Of a stretch of 64,000 bases of DNA, positions 1-8,489 are shown one piece after another. The stretch spans positions 124,001 through 188,000 of the forward strand of contig CAZTBP010000003.1 of assembly GCA_964612145.1 (NCBI GenBank). Direction: 5' to 3'. Every line of letters begins with the position of its first letter. Position 1 is the stretch's first letter. Position numbers and translations under genes: made by a program. The DNA comes from JAGNLV01 sp964612145 (GTDB lineage Bacteria > Zixibacteria > MSB-5A5 > GN15 > FEB-12). The notes beneath the pieces are model-generated. The model made no database searches. It was not told the DNA's origin and was given only the letters and a program-made list of their open reading frames with translations.

Positions 1-1053
1 GAGCAGGCGTGTGGTGTGGCTGTTGGCGGGCAGCTGCGGAACCTTCGGCGGCTGTTGTATTGTGGGGAGTGGATCGAGTCGCATGCATTGCATGTGTACC
101 TGCTTCACGCACCGGACTTTTTAGGCTACGAAAGCGGCATTGCGATGGCGAAGGATTTTCCGCAGGTGGTGAAAGACGGGCTGGCGCTGAAGAAGACCGG
201 CAATGACCTGGTGGCGCTTTTAGGGGGGCGGGAGATCCATCCGATTAATGTGAAGGTGGGTGGATTCTATTCGGTGCCGTCAAAGGAGGAGCTGACGCCG
301 ATCAAAGAGCGGCTTGAAAAGGCGCTGGAGATTTCGTATGAGGCGATACGCTGGACGGCGGGGTTCGAGTTTCCTGATCTCGAACAGGAGTTTGAGTATG
401 TGGCGCTGCGGCACCCAGAAGAGTATCCGCTCAATGAGGGACGGGTTGTTTCGACCAATGGGCTTGACATTGACTATGGAGAGTATCTTGACGTTTTTGA
501 AGAGGAACAGGTGAAGCATTCGACCTCGCTTCATTCACGGATCCGCGAGCGGGGTCTTTATTTGGTCGGGCCGCAGGCGCGGTACAATTTGAATTTTGAT
601 CGGCTTCCGGCGCGGGTGCAGGAAGCGGCGCTGGCAAGCGGGTTGACCGAGAGGTGCACAAACCCGTTTAAGAGTATTGTGGTGCGAGCGGTGGAGTTGG
701 CGTTTGCCTGTGATGAGGCGCTGCGTTTGATAGATGCCTATGAGCCGCCGGAGGAACGATCGGTCGAAGTCACCCCCAGAGCCGGGACAGGTAACTGGGC
801 GACCGAGGCGCCGCGCGGGTTGCTGTTTCACCAGTATAGTATAGATGATAAAGGGATTATCACCTCGGCGAACATTGTACCGCCGACATCGCAGAACCAG
901 AAGGCGATTGAGGCGGACCTCGGCGAATTTGTTCAACATCATTTGGATCTGCCGCACGACAAGTTGACGTGGCAGTGCGAACAGGTGGTCCGCAACTACG
1001 ATCCGTGCATCTCATGTTCCTGCCATTTCCTGCGCCTGCATATTGACCGGTAA
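1..1053 (+). CDS. NiFe hydrogenase large (alpha) subunit, group 3b-like, 5' partial
   Basis: This is the C-terminal part of a cytosolic [NiFe] hydrogenase catalytic subunit, which carries the Ni-Fe site for H2/NAD(P)H chemistry. The frame is open from base 1, so the start and the N-terminal RxCGxC ligands lie outside the window. A conserved helix reading GEWIESHALHVYLL sits near the left edge. The C-terminus carries the second ligand motif, DPCISCSCH, followed by eight residues (FLRLHIDR). Family knowledge: large subunits are cut just after this His once nickel is inserted. The ISCS form of the motif resembles group 3b sulfhydrogenase alpha subunits. The processing protease follows 17 bp downstream. 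The subgroup is inference; the family is very clear. Confidence 0.93.
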   Translation, partial: EQACGVAVGGQLRNLRRLLYCGEWIESHALHVYLLHAPDFLGYESGIAMAKDFPQVVKDGLALKKTGNDLVALLGGREIHPINVKVGGFYSVPSKEELTPIKERLEKALEISYEAIRWTAGFEFPDLEQEFEYVALRHPEEYPLNEGRVVSTNGLDIDYGEYLDVFEEEQVKHSTSLHSRIRERGLYLVGPQARYNLNFDRLPARVQEAALASGLTERCTNPFKSIVVRAVELAFACDEALRLIDAYEPPEERSVEVTPRAGTGNWATEAPRGLLFHQYSIDDKGIITSANIVPPTSQNQKAIEADLGEFVQHHLDLPHDKLTWQCEQVVRNYDPCISCSCHFLRLHIDR

Positions 1054-1070
1054 TGTAAACAGGAGAGAGC

Positions 1071-1556
1071 ATGACAAAGGCCGACCGGGTACTTGTTGTG
1101 GGGCTGGGTAATGACTATCGCTCCGATGACCGGGTCGGTTTGGAAGCGGCGCGGCAGATAGAGCGGTGCCGATTGCCCGGGCTGGAGGTGCTGGTTGGTG
1201 TTGGTGACGCGCTTGAGATAATCGACCGGTGGGGGGAGGCGGAACTGGTGATTGTGATTGACTGCATCGTTGCCGGGCGCAAGCCGGGGAGGATTTACCG
1301 GTTCGACGGGCGCCGGGAGCACATTCCGCAGGAGCTGTTTTCACGGTTTTCGTCTCACGCCTTTACGGTGATCGATGCCTTGGCGCTGGCGGATGCGCTG
1401 GGAATCATGCCGCCGCGGCTGGTTATTTATGGTATCGAGGCGGAGCACTGTCGTCCGGGAGCGGAGTTGTCGCCGTCGGTTACGCAGTCGCTGGATTTAG
1501 TGGTGGGGAGGATTCAGGACGAACTCAGGAGGTTTACGCGGGAGCGCGGGGAATAG
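1071..1556 (+). CDS. Hydrogenase maturation protease (HycI/HyaD family)
   Basis: Predicted nickel-dependent endopeptidase that removes the C-terminal tail of the hydrogenase large subunit encoded immediately upstream. The 161-residue length is normal for the family. The N-terminus has the family signature GLGNDYRSDDRVG, with the acidic residue expected to sense nickel. A central IDCIVAG segment carries the second conserved Asp, and SSHAFTVIDALALA carries the conserved His. The usual DDGxG reads DDRVG here, a small deviation. ATG start with an AGGAGAG Shine-Dalgarno at good spacing. The pairing with its substrate gene suggests the hydrogenase is actively matured. Confidence 0.92.
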   Translation: MTKADRVLVVGLGNDYRSDDRVGLEAARQIERCRLPGLEVLVGVGDALEIIDRWGEAELVIVIDCIVAGRKPGRIYRFDGRREHIPQELFSRFSSHAFTVIDALALADALGIMPPRLVIYGIEAEHCRPGAELSPSVTQSLDLVVGRIQDELRRFTRERGE

Positions 1557-1619
1557 GGAACAGAAAAAAAACGGACCTTTTCTTCGGAGAGGGCGTTAAT
1601 ACAGGAGGAGGAAGTGATT

Positions 1620-1814
1620 ATGGTAAAATTTCTGCTCTGGCTGATACTGTTTGTTATTTGCTGGCCGGTGGCGCTGCTGGCCATTGTCGCCTATCCGTTT
1701 GTATTTTTGTTTTTGCTGCCGTTTCGGTTGGCCGGGTTTGCTATCGAGGGAGTGCTCGCGTTTCTTCGGGCGCTCATGTTATTGCCGTCGCGGGTGATTG
1801 GCGGAAGGCGCTAG
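1620..1814 (+). CDS. Small hydrophobic membrane protein, unknown function
   Basis: Not recognised. A protein of about 64 residues that is almost entirely hydrophobic, with two probable membrane spans (LLWLILFVICWPVALLAIV, then a Phe/Leu-rich stretch) and an Arg-rich C-terminus (SRVIGGRR). The ATG at 1620 is chosen over the in-frame GTG at 1614 because the AGGAGGAGG ribosome site sits about 8 nt before it. It follows the hydrogenase protease by 63 bp in the same direction. No link to hydrogenase can be shown from sequence. Confidence 0.6.
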   Translation: MVKFLLWLILFVICWPVALLAIVAYPFVFLFLLPFRLAGFAIEGVLAFLRALMLLPSRVIGGRR

Positions 1815-1831
1815 GCTCTTTCGGACGAAAC

Positions 1832-3061
1832 TCAGGTGATTTCACTGAGATATTTATGAAGAGTCAGGTTCTTATGGGCGAGGCCGAGTTTGCGCCGTAT
1901 TGACTCGCGGTGCTTGCGTATGGTGGCGGGGGCAAGGTTCAGGTGCTCGGCTATTTCTTTAGACGTCAACCCCTGTTTAATCAATCCGCATATTTCGGTT
2001 TCCCGGGCGGTGAGGTCACCGTTGGCAGAACTCAGCGAAATGAGGAAGGGGGAGGCGACATCATGCAGCTCTTTTTCCAGTATATCCAGTGGTTGGTGCA
2101 GCGACTCAGGAACTGCCGCCCGAATTTTGTGCAAGGCGGGCATGATGCGTTGCTCAAAATTGGCGGCTATGGTATTCCGGGTCTGCGTGGACATCGAGCC
2201 GATTGAGCCCAGTACCTGCTGAAGAGCGATGTCTTTCCTTTGCAGTGCGTTGCGTTCTAACAGCAGTTCGCCGGCAATGCGGGTGATCTCCCGATTTTTA
2301 AGTCGGTGGTCGGTTATGTCCAGGGAGATGCCGCCTATCAGCGGCTGCGACCCGGGAATGGGAAATCTGATTGTTAGAAAATATCGGTCGGAACACTCAA
2401 CTTCGAGTTTTTCCACGGTTTCCACTGAATGGCCGGTCCTCAAGACCTGCCGATCGGCGTTTTTGAAGGCCCTGGCCATTTCGCTCGGCCATATATCGTC
2501 GACAGTTGCGCCGATAATTTGCTTTTTCTTGACCGGGAAGAGGGAGCGGAAGCGCTCGTTAACATACACAAAGTGGCCATCGGAGTCTTTCAGGTAGGCG
2601 GCGCCGGGGAGGTGGAGCATGAAGTAAGCGAATCGTCGCTGTGTCTCCCGCAGGGCTTTAAGGGCGTGCTCTTGTTTCTTTCGGGCGCTGGACTCTTTGA
2701 GTTCGCGTTGAATCGCCGGGACAAGACGTGAAAGGCCACTTGTTACAATGTAGTCTTTTGCTCCGGCACGGATGGCAGTGACGGCGTGTTCTTCACTCCT
2801 GGTTTTGGAGATTACGATCAAAGGTAGGGGCTGACCGTGGTCACTAAGGACGTGAAGGACTTCCTGGGCAGGGAGTTTTTTGGTCTCCCAGGCGGCGATG
2901 GCGATGTCGAAGGTTGATTTGGCTATTTGCTTACGCAATTGGGCGGTGTCTGACACGCCGACTATATTTGCAGCGAGCCTGGCATTACGGAGTTCTGTTT
3001 CGATAAGTTGGCGGTCTGATTTGCCAAACGAGATCATCAGGATATTGATTTTTTCGGCCAT
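1832..3061 (-). CDS. Receiver-like/PAS/LuxR-type transcriptional regulator
   Basis: A cytoplasmic DNA-binding regulator of about 409 residues with three parts. Residues 1-125 look like a CheY receiver. A PAS domain follows (about 140-265: LPGAAYLKDSDGHFVYVNERF ending in GISLDITDHR), then a helical linker. A C-terminal LuxR helix-turn-helix contains LTARETEICGLIKQGLTSKE and the TIRKHRESIRRKLGL recognition helix. The receiver is degenerate: the phospho-acceptor position reads FDIAIAAWE with no Asp, and the usual Lys after beta-5 is missing (DYIVTSG). It probably responds through the PAS domain or protein contacts. The start at 3061 is set by GGAGAAGCAC upstream; a longer frame to 3172 exists but lacks a ribosome site. 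Confidence 0.85.
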   Translation of the reverse strand: MAEKINILMISFGKSDRQLIETELRNARLAANIVGVSDTAQLRKQIAKSTFDIAIAAWETKKLPAQEVLHVLSDHGQPLPLIVISKTRSEEHAVTAIRAGAKDYIVTSGLSRLVPAIQRELKESSARKKQEHALKALRETQRRFAYFMLHLPGAAYLKDSDGHFVYVNERFRSLFPVKKKQIIGATVDDIWPSEMARAFKNADRQVLRTGHSVETVEKLEVECSDRYFLTIRFPIPGSQPLIGGISLDITDHRLKNREITRIAGELLLERNALQRKDIALQQVLGSIGSMSTQTRNTIAANFEQRIMPALHKIRAAVPESLHQPLDILEKELHDVASPFLISLSSANGDLTARETEICGLIKQGLTSKEIAEHLNLAPATIRKHRESIRRKLGLAHKNLTLHKYLSEIT

Positions 3062-3229
3062 GTGCTTCTCCAACAATGTCTTAGAAACAGCGCCCCCGCC
3101 GGACTTCCTTTCTGATTGAGCAAGATACACAGGAACAGTCAGAAAATCAATATTCTTCGGGGAATTAGCCACTGGGGAGTGGCCTACTGTCCTAAGTTGT
3201 TTTCTGGCAATAGCGTACGCGCCCTTTGT

Positions 3230-3304
3230 TTGACCGCGTAATTTTATTACGGAATCCTTACGGCGTTAAGCCGTATTGTCCTGCGTGAACATCCATTTTA
3301 TACT
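3230..3304 (+). promoter_or_regulatory. Probable promoter and palindromes upstream of spoVG
   Basis: The 353-bp divergent gap 3062-3414 holds a sigma-70-like promoter, TTGTCC (3276-3281), 17 nt, TATACT (3299-3304). This would give a leader of about 100 nt before spoVG. Just upstream lie two palindromes: CGTAAT-TTT-ATTACG (3237-3251) and the hairpin TACGGC-GTTAA-GCCGTA near 3260-3275. They could be operator sites, possibly for the divergent LuxR regulator. That link is inference. Confidence 0.4.
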
Positions 3305-3414
3305 ACCGTTGAAGATACAGGAAGTAATTGAGTCAATGAACCACAGGGGTACCGGCGCTATTGTTTTCCTTTTGTCGATTGTAGGCCCCTACACACGTTA
3401 CAAGGAGGAATGAC

Positions 3415-3741
3415 GTGAACATCACCAACATCCAAGTCCGATTACGACACGAAGCAAAGCTTAAGGGTTTCGTCAACATCACCTTAGACAACTGTTTTGT
3501 TGTCCGGGGATGTAAGATCATTAAGGGATCGAAGGGCTTTTTCCTTTCGATGCCCAGTCAAAAGCTTGATGACGGGAGTCATCGCGACATTTGTCACCCG
3601 ATAAACGCTGACACACGCAGAGAGATCGAGGATCTGGTATTGAAAGCGTACGTTCAGGAACTGCGCGACCAGGACATGATCCAGCCTGTAGAGCAGCGTC
3701 CGGTCGAGGCAGACGATACTCTTCAGGCAGCACAGGGGTAG
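3415..3741 (+). CDS. spoVG: SpoVG family RNA/DNA-binding regulator
   Basis: Member of the SpoVG family, small site-specific nucleic-acid-binding regulators known from Bacillus, Borrelia and Staphylococcus. The 108-residue protein has the family core: an N-terminal NITNIQVRLR strand, ITLDNCFVVRGCKIIKG, the loop FFLSMPSQKLDDG, and the diagnostic RDICHPINADTRREIED. The C-terminal tail is variable, as in the family. GTG start, with AAGGAGGAA 4-6 nt upstream. It opens the stress-like island that continues with PRC-barrel and BON-domain genes, so a regulatory role for the island is possible but not shown. Confidence 0.92.
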   Translation: MNITNIQVRLRHEAKLKGFVNITLDNCFVVRGCKIIKGSKGFFLSMPSQKLDDGSHRDICHPINADTRREIEDLVLKAYVQELRDQDMIQPVEQRPVEADDTLQAAQG

Positions 3742-3885
3742 ACCGCTTCTTGTCGTTTATCTTCAAGCGGAGCGGAGAGCTTCGCTTTCAATGACAGGTC
3801 GCTGATTCTTGCAGTCAGCCGTACGACCTGACAGATTCTTTCATCCTGGAATTACACTCATTGAACTGAAAGGAGTTGATCGCTG

Positions 3886-4632
3886 ATGCTTTGTCGCATG
3901 CAGCAGTTAAAAGGTATTAATGTTCATTCCACCGACGGTCCCTTTGGGGCGGTCACCGATGTTCTGTTCGACGATGGCGGCTGGACTGTTCGCTACTTAG
4001 TGGCTCGTCCGGAGGCGGGCGCCGAGGTGCAGCGTTACCTTCTGCCAGTGGCTCACATAGAGCGGCCGGACTGGGAATCGGATTCAATCCTGGTTGATCA
4101 GCCGGCGGCTAGTCTTCACAACGGGCCGACGCTGGCCGACGACAGGCCCGTGTCCCGTCAGGAGGAAGAGCGGCTCCACACGGCGTTTGGCTGGCAGCCA
4201 TACTGGACCGAAGCGGATCTTCCGCGTGAGGGTCAGGCTCCGCCCGTTCCGGAGGGTGATGAAATGACCGGGGACCGTCAGGCGCAGTCAGTCCCGCGGG
4301 ACCATCAGCCGGGCGACCCGCATCTTCGCAGTGCGCGGGAGGTTATCGGCTACCGGGTCGAGGGCAACGACAGCGAGGCCGGAAAAGTGGCAGACTTTGT
4401 GCTGGACGATGATGTCTGGCAGATAAAGTATCTCATAGTTGATACGATGGAGGACGAGCAGGACAAGCAGGTGTTTTTGGCCGCTCATCTGGTGGAGCGG
4501 GTGAGCTTTGACCAGTTAGCCGTCTTCGCGGATCTCGCGGCGGACAAGCTGCGCAAGACGCCGGCCTTTACGCCGAACACACCTCTTGAGCGTGAATACG
4601 AAAAAGTTTTGCAGGATTATTTTGGCTACTAG
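3886..4632 (+). CDS. Two-domain PRC-barrel protein (paralog A)
   Basis: A soluble 248-residue protein with two PRC-barrel domains. The first spans about residues 1-70 (QLKGINVHSTDGPFGAVTDV, then WTVRYLVA). The second spans about residues 148-215 (IGYRVEGNDSEAGKVADFVL, then WQIKYLIVDT). PRC-barrels occur in the photosynthetic reaction centre H subunit and RimM, and as stand-alone proteins of unclear role. The linker is charged and Pro-rich, and each half ends with an EEE/HEE...YWT- or DYFGY-type motif. There is no signal peptide. It is clearly paralogous to the gene at 7023. AAAGGAG ribosome site before the ATG. Exact function unknown. Confidence 0.85.
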   Translation: MLCRMQQLKGINVHSTDGPFGAVTDVLFDDGGWTVRYLVARPEAGAEVQRYLLPVAHIERPDWESDSILVDQPAASLHNGPTLADDRPVSRQEEERLHTAFGWQPYWTEADLPREGQAPPVPEGDEMTGDRQAQSVPRDHQPGDPHLRSAREVIGYRVEGNDSEAGKVADFVLDDDVWQIKYLIVDTMEDEQDKQVFLAAHLVERVSFDQLAVFADLAADKLRKTPAFTPNTPLEREYEKVLQDYFGY

Positions 4633-4724
4633 ATGTCGGATCCTTGTATGATATCGCTCAGCAGGTAAAAAGACTTACCGGCGACATCGATCCGACGAGA
4701 TTTTAAGGAGGTGTATCTAACTAT

Positions 4725-6236
4725 ATGCATCGCAGATACAAGTTATTGAACTTACTCTCGCGTTCTCCAAATGTATCCCATTTCGGTTTTCTCATTTTAC
4801 TTTTGTTGGTTGTGCAGGTGACGTTGTACCTGCCGACATACGCGCAGGATATTCCTGCCGGCGAGGAGATTGACGATCGTGAGATAATGTTCGCGGTCGA
4901 GAGTGAACTCCACCTTTACGAGTCGGTGCCGGCCCACCTGATCGATGTTGAGACTATGAATGGCGTAGTGACGTTGTCCGGTACAATGAGTAACCTGCTG
5001 GCGCATGAGCAGGCGGCGAAGCTCGTCGGAACGATCAAGGGTGTGCGAGCGGTTGTCAATGATATCGTAGTTCTCGAAAGCGACCGTTCGGACGCGGACA
5101 TCCGGAGTGATGTTGTCGAACCGCTCACAACTGATCCGGCGACCGACGCGTACGAGATCGATGTGAGCGTCGAAGAAGGGGTCGTGCAACTGACGGGAAC
5201 GGTGCAGTCGGCCCAGAAAAGAGATTTGGCCGACTATGTTGCATCCGGGGTTCGGGGGGTACTGGCGGTCGAAAACGATCTTATAATCGAATATGGGGCA
5301 GAGCGTTCTGATGAAGAGATAGCCGCCGAGATCGAGCGTCGGTTCGATGCCGATGTCTGGGTCAGCAGCAGAGGGATTGATATTGAGGTGAATGATGGTG
5401 TCGTGATGCTCGATGGCGCTGTTGGTTCGGTTGCGGAGAAGCGCCGGGTGAAGGCGGATGCCTGGGTTATGGGCGTTGATTCGGTTGATGTCAGCGGCCT
5501 GGAAATCAACTGGTGGGACAGGGAGACGATGCGCCGCGAGGCAATCTATGCCGAGCTATCGGATGATGACGTAAGAAAGTCGGTGAGAACCGCCCTGGCG
5601 TATGATCCCCGGGTGGCGTTGGATAATGTGACGGTCGATGTCAACGACGGTGAAGTTGATCTTTCCGGAGCAGTTGACAACGTGATTGCGAAGATAGCCG
5701 CCGGGCGCGACGCCCGGAATACGCGCGGGGTCTGGCGCGTAAACAACTACATCCGGGTGCGTCCCGACGGGATACCGTCTGATGACGATCTTGAGGACCG
5801 TGTCGAGGCGGCGCTGCGCCGGGATCCATATGTGGAAGTCTATGAGATCGACGTGGATGTGATGAACGGACGGGCTATTCTGGCCGGAGAAGTCAGCAAT
5901 TCGTACGAGGCCGAGCACGCGGTCGATGTTGCCTGGCGAGTGAATGGTATCGCCGATGTTACATCGACAATCGACTTCGAGCATGTGTGGACACCGGCTG
6001 ATGATTATGAAATACGCAAGGCGGTTCTGGACCAGTTCGGCTGGAGTCCGGTGGTGGATGAGACGGACCTGACGGTAACGGTGGAAAACGGTGTTGTCAC
6101 TTTGACCGGTACGGTTGATTCCTGGCAGGAGCGGGTTGCCGCACAGCGGAACGCCTACGAAGCGGGCGCGAAGGATGTGGTGAATGATCTGGAACTGGCA
6201 CCGAATGTACCGAGGCCTGATTATGTGATGCCGTAA
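4725..6236 (+). CDS. Exported protein with six BON domains (OsmY-like)
   Basis: A 503-residue envelope protein. After an N-terminal hydrophobic segment (FLILLLLVVQVTLYLPTYAQ, probable signal peptide or anchor) come six BON modules. Each has an acidic helix start (DDREI, SDADI, SDEEI, SDDDV, SDDDL, DDYEI) and a strand pair of the form V-x-NGVVTLSGTV. BON domains in OsmY and secretins are thought to bind phospholipid or membrane interfaces and are often osmotically induced. Six copies is more than the usual two or three. AAGGAGGTG ribosome site. It lies between PRC-barrel genes on the same strand, suggesting a shared envelope-stress function (inference). Confidence 0.88.
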   Translation: MHRRYKLLNLLSRSPNVSHFGFLILLLLVVQVTLYLPTYAQDIPAGEEIDDREIMFAVESELHLYESVPAHLIDVETMNGVVTLSGTMSNLLAHEQAAKLVGTIKGVRAVVNDIVVLESDRSDADIRSDVVEPLTTDPATDAYEIDVSVEEGVVQLTGTVQSAQKRDLADYVASGVRGVLAVENDLIIEYGAERSDEEIAAEIERRFDADVWVSSRGIDIEVNDGVVMLDGAVGSVAEKRRVKADAWVMGVDSVDVSGLEINWWDRETMRREAIYAELSDDDVRKSVRTALAYDPRVALDNVTVDVNDGEVDLSGAVDNVIAKIAAGRDARNTRGVWRVNNYIRVRPDGIPSDDDLEDRVEAALRRDPYVEVYEIDVDVMNGRAILAGEVSNSYEAEHAVDVAWRVNGIADVTSTIDFEHVWTPADDYEIRKAVLDQFGWSPVVDETDLTVTVENGVVTLTGTVDSWQERVAAQRNAYEAGAKDVVNDLELAPNVPRPDYVMP

Positions 6237-6298
6237 AGAAAGCATTTTGGGACAGACCGGGATTGATTATAAGGAGAAATCCGGGAGGTAGACAGGTT

Positions 6299-6700
6299 AT
6301 GTGGTTTGCAGAAGTACTGTTGGCCCTTATTGTGGCGTTGATATTGAGTTTTGTTCTTGTAGGGATTTTTGGCCAGCGTCGTCGCGGCGACGAAGAGTTT
6401 TTGGCGCCGCCGTCTATATTTCTCTTTCTGATACTGTTTCTGGCCACCTGGGCCGGAGGGATCTGGGTGGAGCCGTTCGGACCGGCTGCTTATGGAGTTG
6501 TGTGGCTGCCGTTCTTACTGGTGGGGTTGATTTTCGCGATTCTGTTGATGGCGATCCTGCCGCCCCTTCGCCGGGGAGGTCCGCCGCCGCCTTCTGAGGA
6601 AAGAGACGCGGCAAAGGTTTCGGCCGCCGCTCTTGGTGGTTTTTTCTGGATCCTGCTGGTCGTTCTGGCGGTAGTGATCTTTGCCCGCTACGTTGTATAG
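6299..6700 (+). CDS. Small integral membrane protein, unknown function
   Basis: Not recognised. About 133 residues with four probable membrane spans: an N-terminal span after MWFAEV, a second after the basic loop GQRRRGDEEF, a third (VVWLPFLLVGLIFAILLM), and a C-terminal one (FFWILLVVLAVVIFARYVV). Between spans three and four lies a Pro/Gly-rich basic loop (PPLRRGGPPPPSEERD). The start at 6299 is preferred for the GGGAGGT ribosome site; an in-frame TTG at 6263 is less likely. Its position between BON and PRC-barrel genes suggests membership of the same transcription unit. Confidence 0.7.
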   Translation: MWFAEVLLALIVALILSFVLVGIFGQRRRGDEEFLAPPSIFLFLILFLATWAGGIWVEPFGPAAYGVVWLPFLLVGLIFAILLMAILPPLRRGGPPPPSEERDAAKVSAAALGGFFWILLVVLAVVIFARYVV

Positions 6701-6724
6701 GCAGCTTGATTGAAGGAATATAGT

Positions 6725-6979
6725 TTGTTACGAAGTGTCGCAGATCTCATGAATTGTGAGGTACAGACCCCGGACGGGAATATTGGGACGGTCAGTGATA
6801 TATATTTCGATGATGCCACGTTTGAAATAAAATTCATTGTGTCAGAGGGTTCGATTCAAAGTGCAGGGCAGTCGATTATGGCTCCGTTACTGCTGGTTTC
6901 GCGGATTGACTGGGACACGGGAGAGTTGACGTTAACACTCACAATGGAAAGGATGATGGGACGGCGCCTTTCGGGGTGA
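6725..6979 (+). CDS. Single PRC-barrel domain protein
   Basis: About 84 residues forming one PRC-barrel. LRSVADLMNCEVQTPDGNIG matches the beginning of the paralog at 7023 (LRSLKDLEGYKVRAKDDDFG), followed by VSDIYFDDATFEIKFIV. The start is placed at TTG 6725 because AAGGAA lies 7 nt before it and because this aligns the N-terminus with the paralogs. A TTG at 6710 is the alternative. It is half the length of its two neighbours, so it may represent an ancestral single-domain form or a partner subunit. Function unknown. Confidence 0.7.
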   Translation: MLRSVADLMNCEVQTPDGNIGTVSDIYFDDATFEIKFIVSEGSIQSAGQSIMAPLLLVSRIDWDTGELTLTLTMERMMGRRLSG

Positions 6980-7022
6980 GCCGTTCCGGAATACGAGAAT
7001 AGCCTGAGGAGGTGGTTCCGCA

Positions 7023-7775
7023 ATGTTACGCAGCCTGAAAGATTTAGAAGGCTACAAAGTTCGGGCAAAAGATGATGACTTTGGAGAAATCAAGGATTTC
7101 CTGTTTGATGATCGGGAGTGGATGATTCGCTATCTGGTAATCTCAACACGGAGATTTCTGCCGGGCCGGAAAGTGGTGATTCCGCCTTCTGAGGCGAGTC
7201 AGCCGGATTGGGACAACCACGAGGTGCCGATTGACTTGAGCAAGGACCAGATAAAGGAAGGACCCTCGCTGGAGGAACACGAGCCGGTGTCACGTTCGCA
7301 TGAAGAGAAGGTCCACAAGTATTTTGAGTGGGAGCCTTACTGGTTTGGTGCAAACCCGCCGCGCGGGACACTTAAACCCGGTCAGGAACGGATTGGGAAG
7401 GAGCGGGATCCTTCGTTGAACAAGGTAGAGGATGCGGAGTCCGAGCACTTGCGGTCGGCTGACGAGGTAATGAGCTATACGGTAAATGCTGCCGATGGCG
7501 AGGCCGGCGATGTGATTGATTTTATCATAGATGATACTCTGTGGAAGATCCGCTACCTGGTGGTTGACACTTCGACTGTCCTTTCGGGTCGGAAAGTTCT
7601 GCTGGCCACAAGCTGGATTGACCGGATTCGATATGTCGAGTCGAAGGTGATTGCGGAGCCATCGAGAGAAATCATAGAAAAGAGTCCCGATTTTGATCCG
7701 GCGTCACCGGTGAATCGGAAGCATGAAGAGATATTATATGACTATTATGGTCGTCCGGCGTACTGGTCAAAATGA
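7023..7775 (+). CDS. Two-domain PRC-barrel protein (paralog B)
   Basis: A 250-residue paralog of the protein at 3886, with the same layout. PRC-barrel one is at residues 1-70 (DDDFGEIKDFLFDDREWMIR). A linker carries EEHEPVSRSHEEKVHKYFEW. PRC-barrel two is at about 150-215 (GEAGDVIDFIIDDTLWKIR). The protein ends with HEEILYDYYGRPAYW. The repeated HEE...Y(F/Y)xW motif after each barrel marks these proteins as one family. GAGGAGG ribosome site. The stop overlaps an ATG of the sigma-factor frame (ATGA), hinting at translational coupling. Cytosolic, function unknown. Confidence 0.85.
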   Translation: MLRSLKDLEGYKVRAKDDDFGEIKDFLFDDREWMIRYLVISTRRFLPGRKVVIPPSEASQPDWDNHEVPIDLSKDQIKEGPSLEEHEPVSRSHEEKVHKYFEWEPYWFGANPPRGTLKPGQERIGKERDPSLNKVEDAESEHLRSADEVMSYTVNAADGEAGDVIDFIIDDTLWKIRYLVVDTSTVLSGRKVLLATSWIDRIRYVESKVIAEPSREIIEKSPDFDPASPVNRKHEEILYDYYGRPAYWSK

Positions 7776-7819
7776 CCGGTTACGGCGCCGATTCTCATAT
7801 AGATGAAAGGAACAGAATC

Positions 7820-8413
7820 GTGAGTACAAATACTGAACATGAACAGGGCGTGACAAGGGGTGTTACGCGGGTCGAGTTCGAAAAGGAACTTACAGCGACA
7901 TTGCCGACCATGACCCGCGCGGCCTATTTCATGCTCGGTGACGTCAAAGATGCGGAGGAACTTGTGCAGGCTGCGGCCTCAAAGGCATACAGTTTCGCCA
8001 GTGAGAACGGTTCGATCAGTGGCCGTCTGCTTTTGCTTGAGTCGCTGGTTGGCCTGATGCGAACCATATACGGTGACGAGCTTAACGAGACGGCGGAGTA
8101 CAGTCGCAGTGATCTTGAAGTGGAGACGGTTGCCGATTTGATGGATCCGGACTGTGATGATGATTTCACGCAGGTTCTTCGTGAGCGGGCGGATGGGCAT
8201 GTTGTTCGCGAGGCGTTTTTGGCACTGCCGCATCGCCTTCGGTTGGCCGCGGTATTTACACTGGTGGATGGCATCTCATATGACGAACTCGCGACAATTA
8301 CATCATGGTCCCGGGAGGGAGTGTGTTCTCGGGTGCAGGAGGGGAGGAAGCTGCTGAGAGTTGCTTTATTCGATCGGCTGTGTGATAAAGGCACGGCGGT
8401 CCAGGGGTCGTAA
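7820..8413 (+). CDS. ECF-type RNA polymerase sigma factor, divergent
   Basis: A protein of about 197 residues in the layout of extracytoplasmic-function sigma factors. Region 2 is near the N-terminus (LPTMTRAAYFMLGDVKDAEELVQ). An acidic linker follows. Region 4 resembles a sigma70 helix-turn-helix (AFLALPHRLRLAAVFTLVDG, then SYDELATITSWSREGVCSRV and a basic end). The linker is unusually acidic (DPDCDDDF). GTG 7820 has AAAGGAA at proper distance; the upstream ATG at 7772 overlaps the previous stop and is an alternative. No anti-sigma gene adjoins it. It may control the surrounding PRC/BON island (inference). Confidence 0.75.
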   Translation: MSTNTEHEQGVTRGVTRVEFEKELTATLPTMTRAAYFMLGDVKDAEELVQAAASKAYSFASENGSISGRLLLLESLVGLMRTIYGDELNETAEYSRSDLEVETVADLMDPDCDDDFTQVLRERADGHVVREAFLALPHRLRLAAVFTLVDGISYDELATITSWSREGVCSRVQEGRKLLRVALFDRLCDKGTAVQGS

Positions 8414-8489
8414 GAGATCGAGGGGCGTAAGACAGTGGAAGTGTTAATCAATCCGGCCCATGCCGGTATGATCCACGGAGGAAATGGAA

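Noticed and set aside
4797..6245. Long antisense frames opposite the BON-domain gene (for example 5556-6245)
   Set aside because: Mirror frames caused by GC-rich codon bias; no ribosome sites or domain similarity, and the plus-strand gene is unambiguous.
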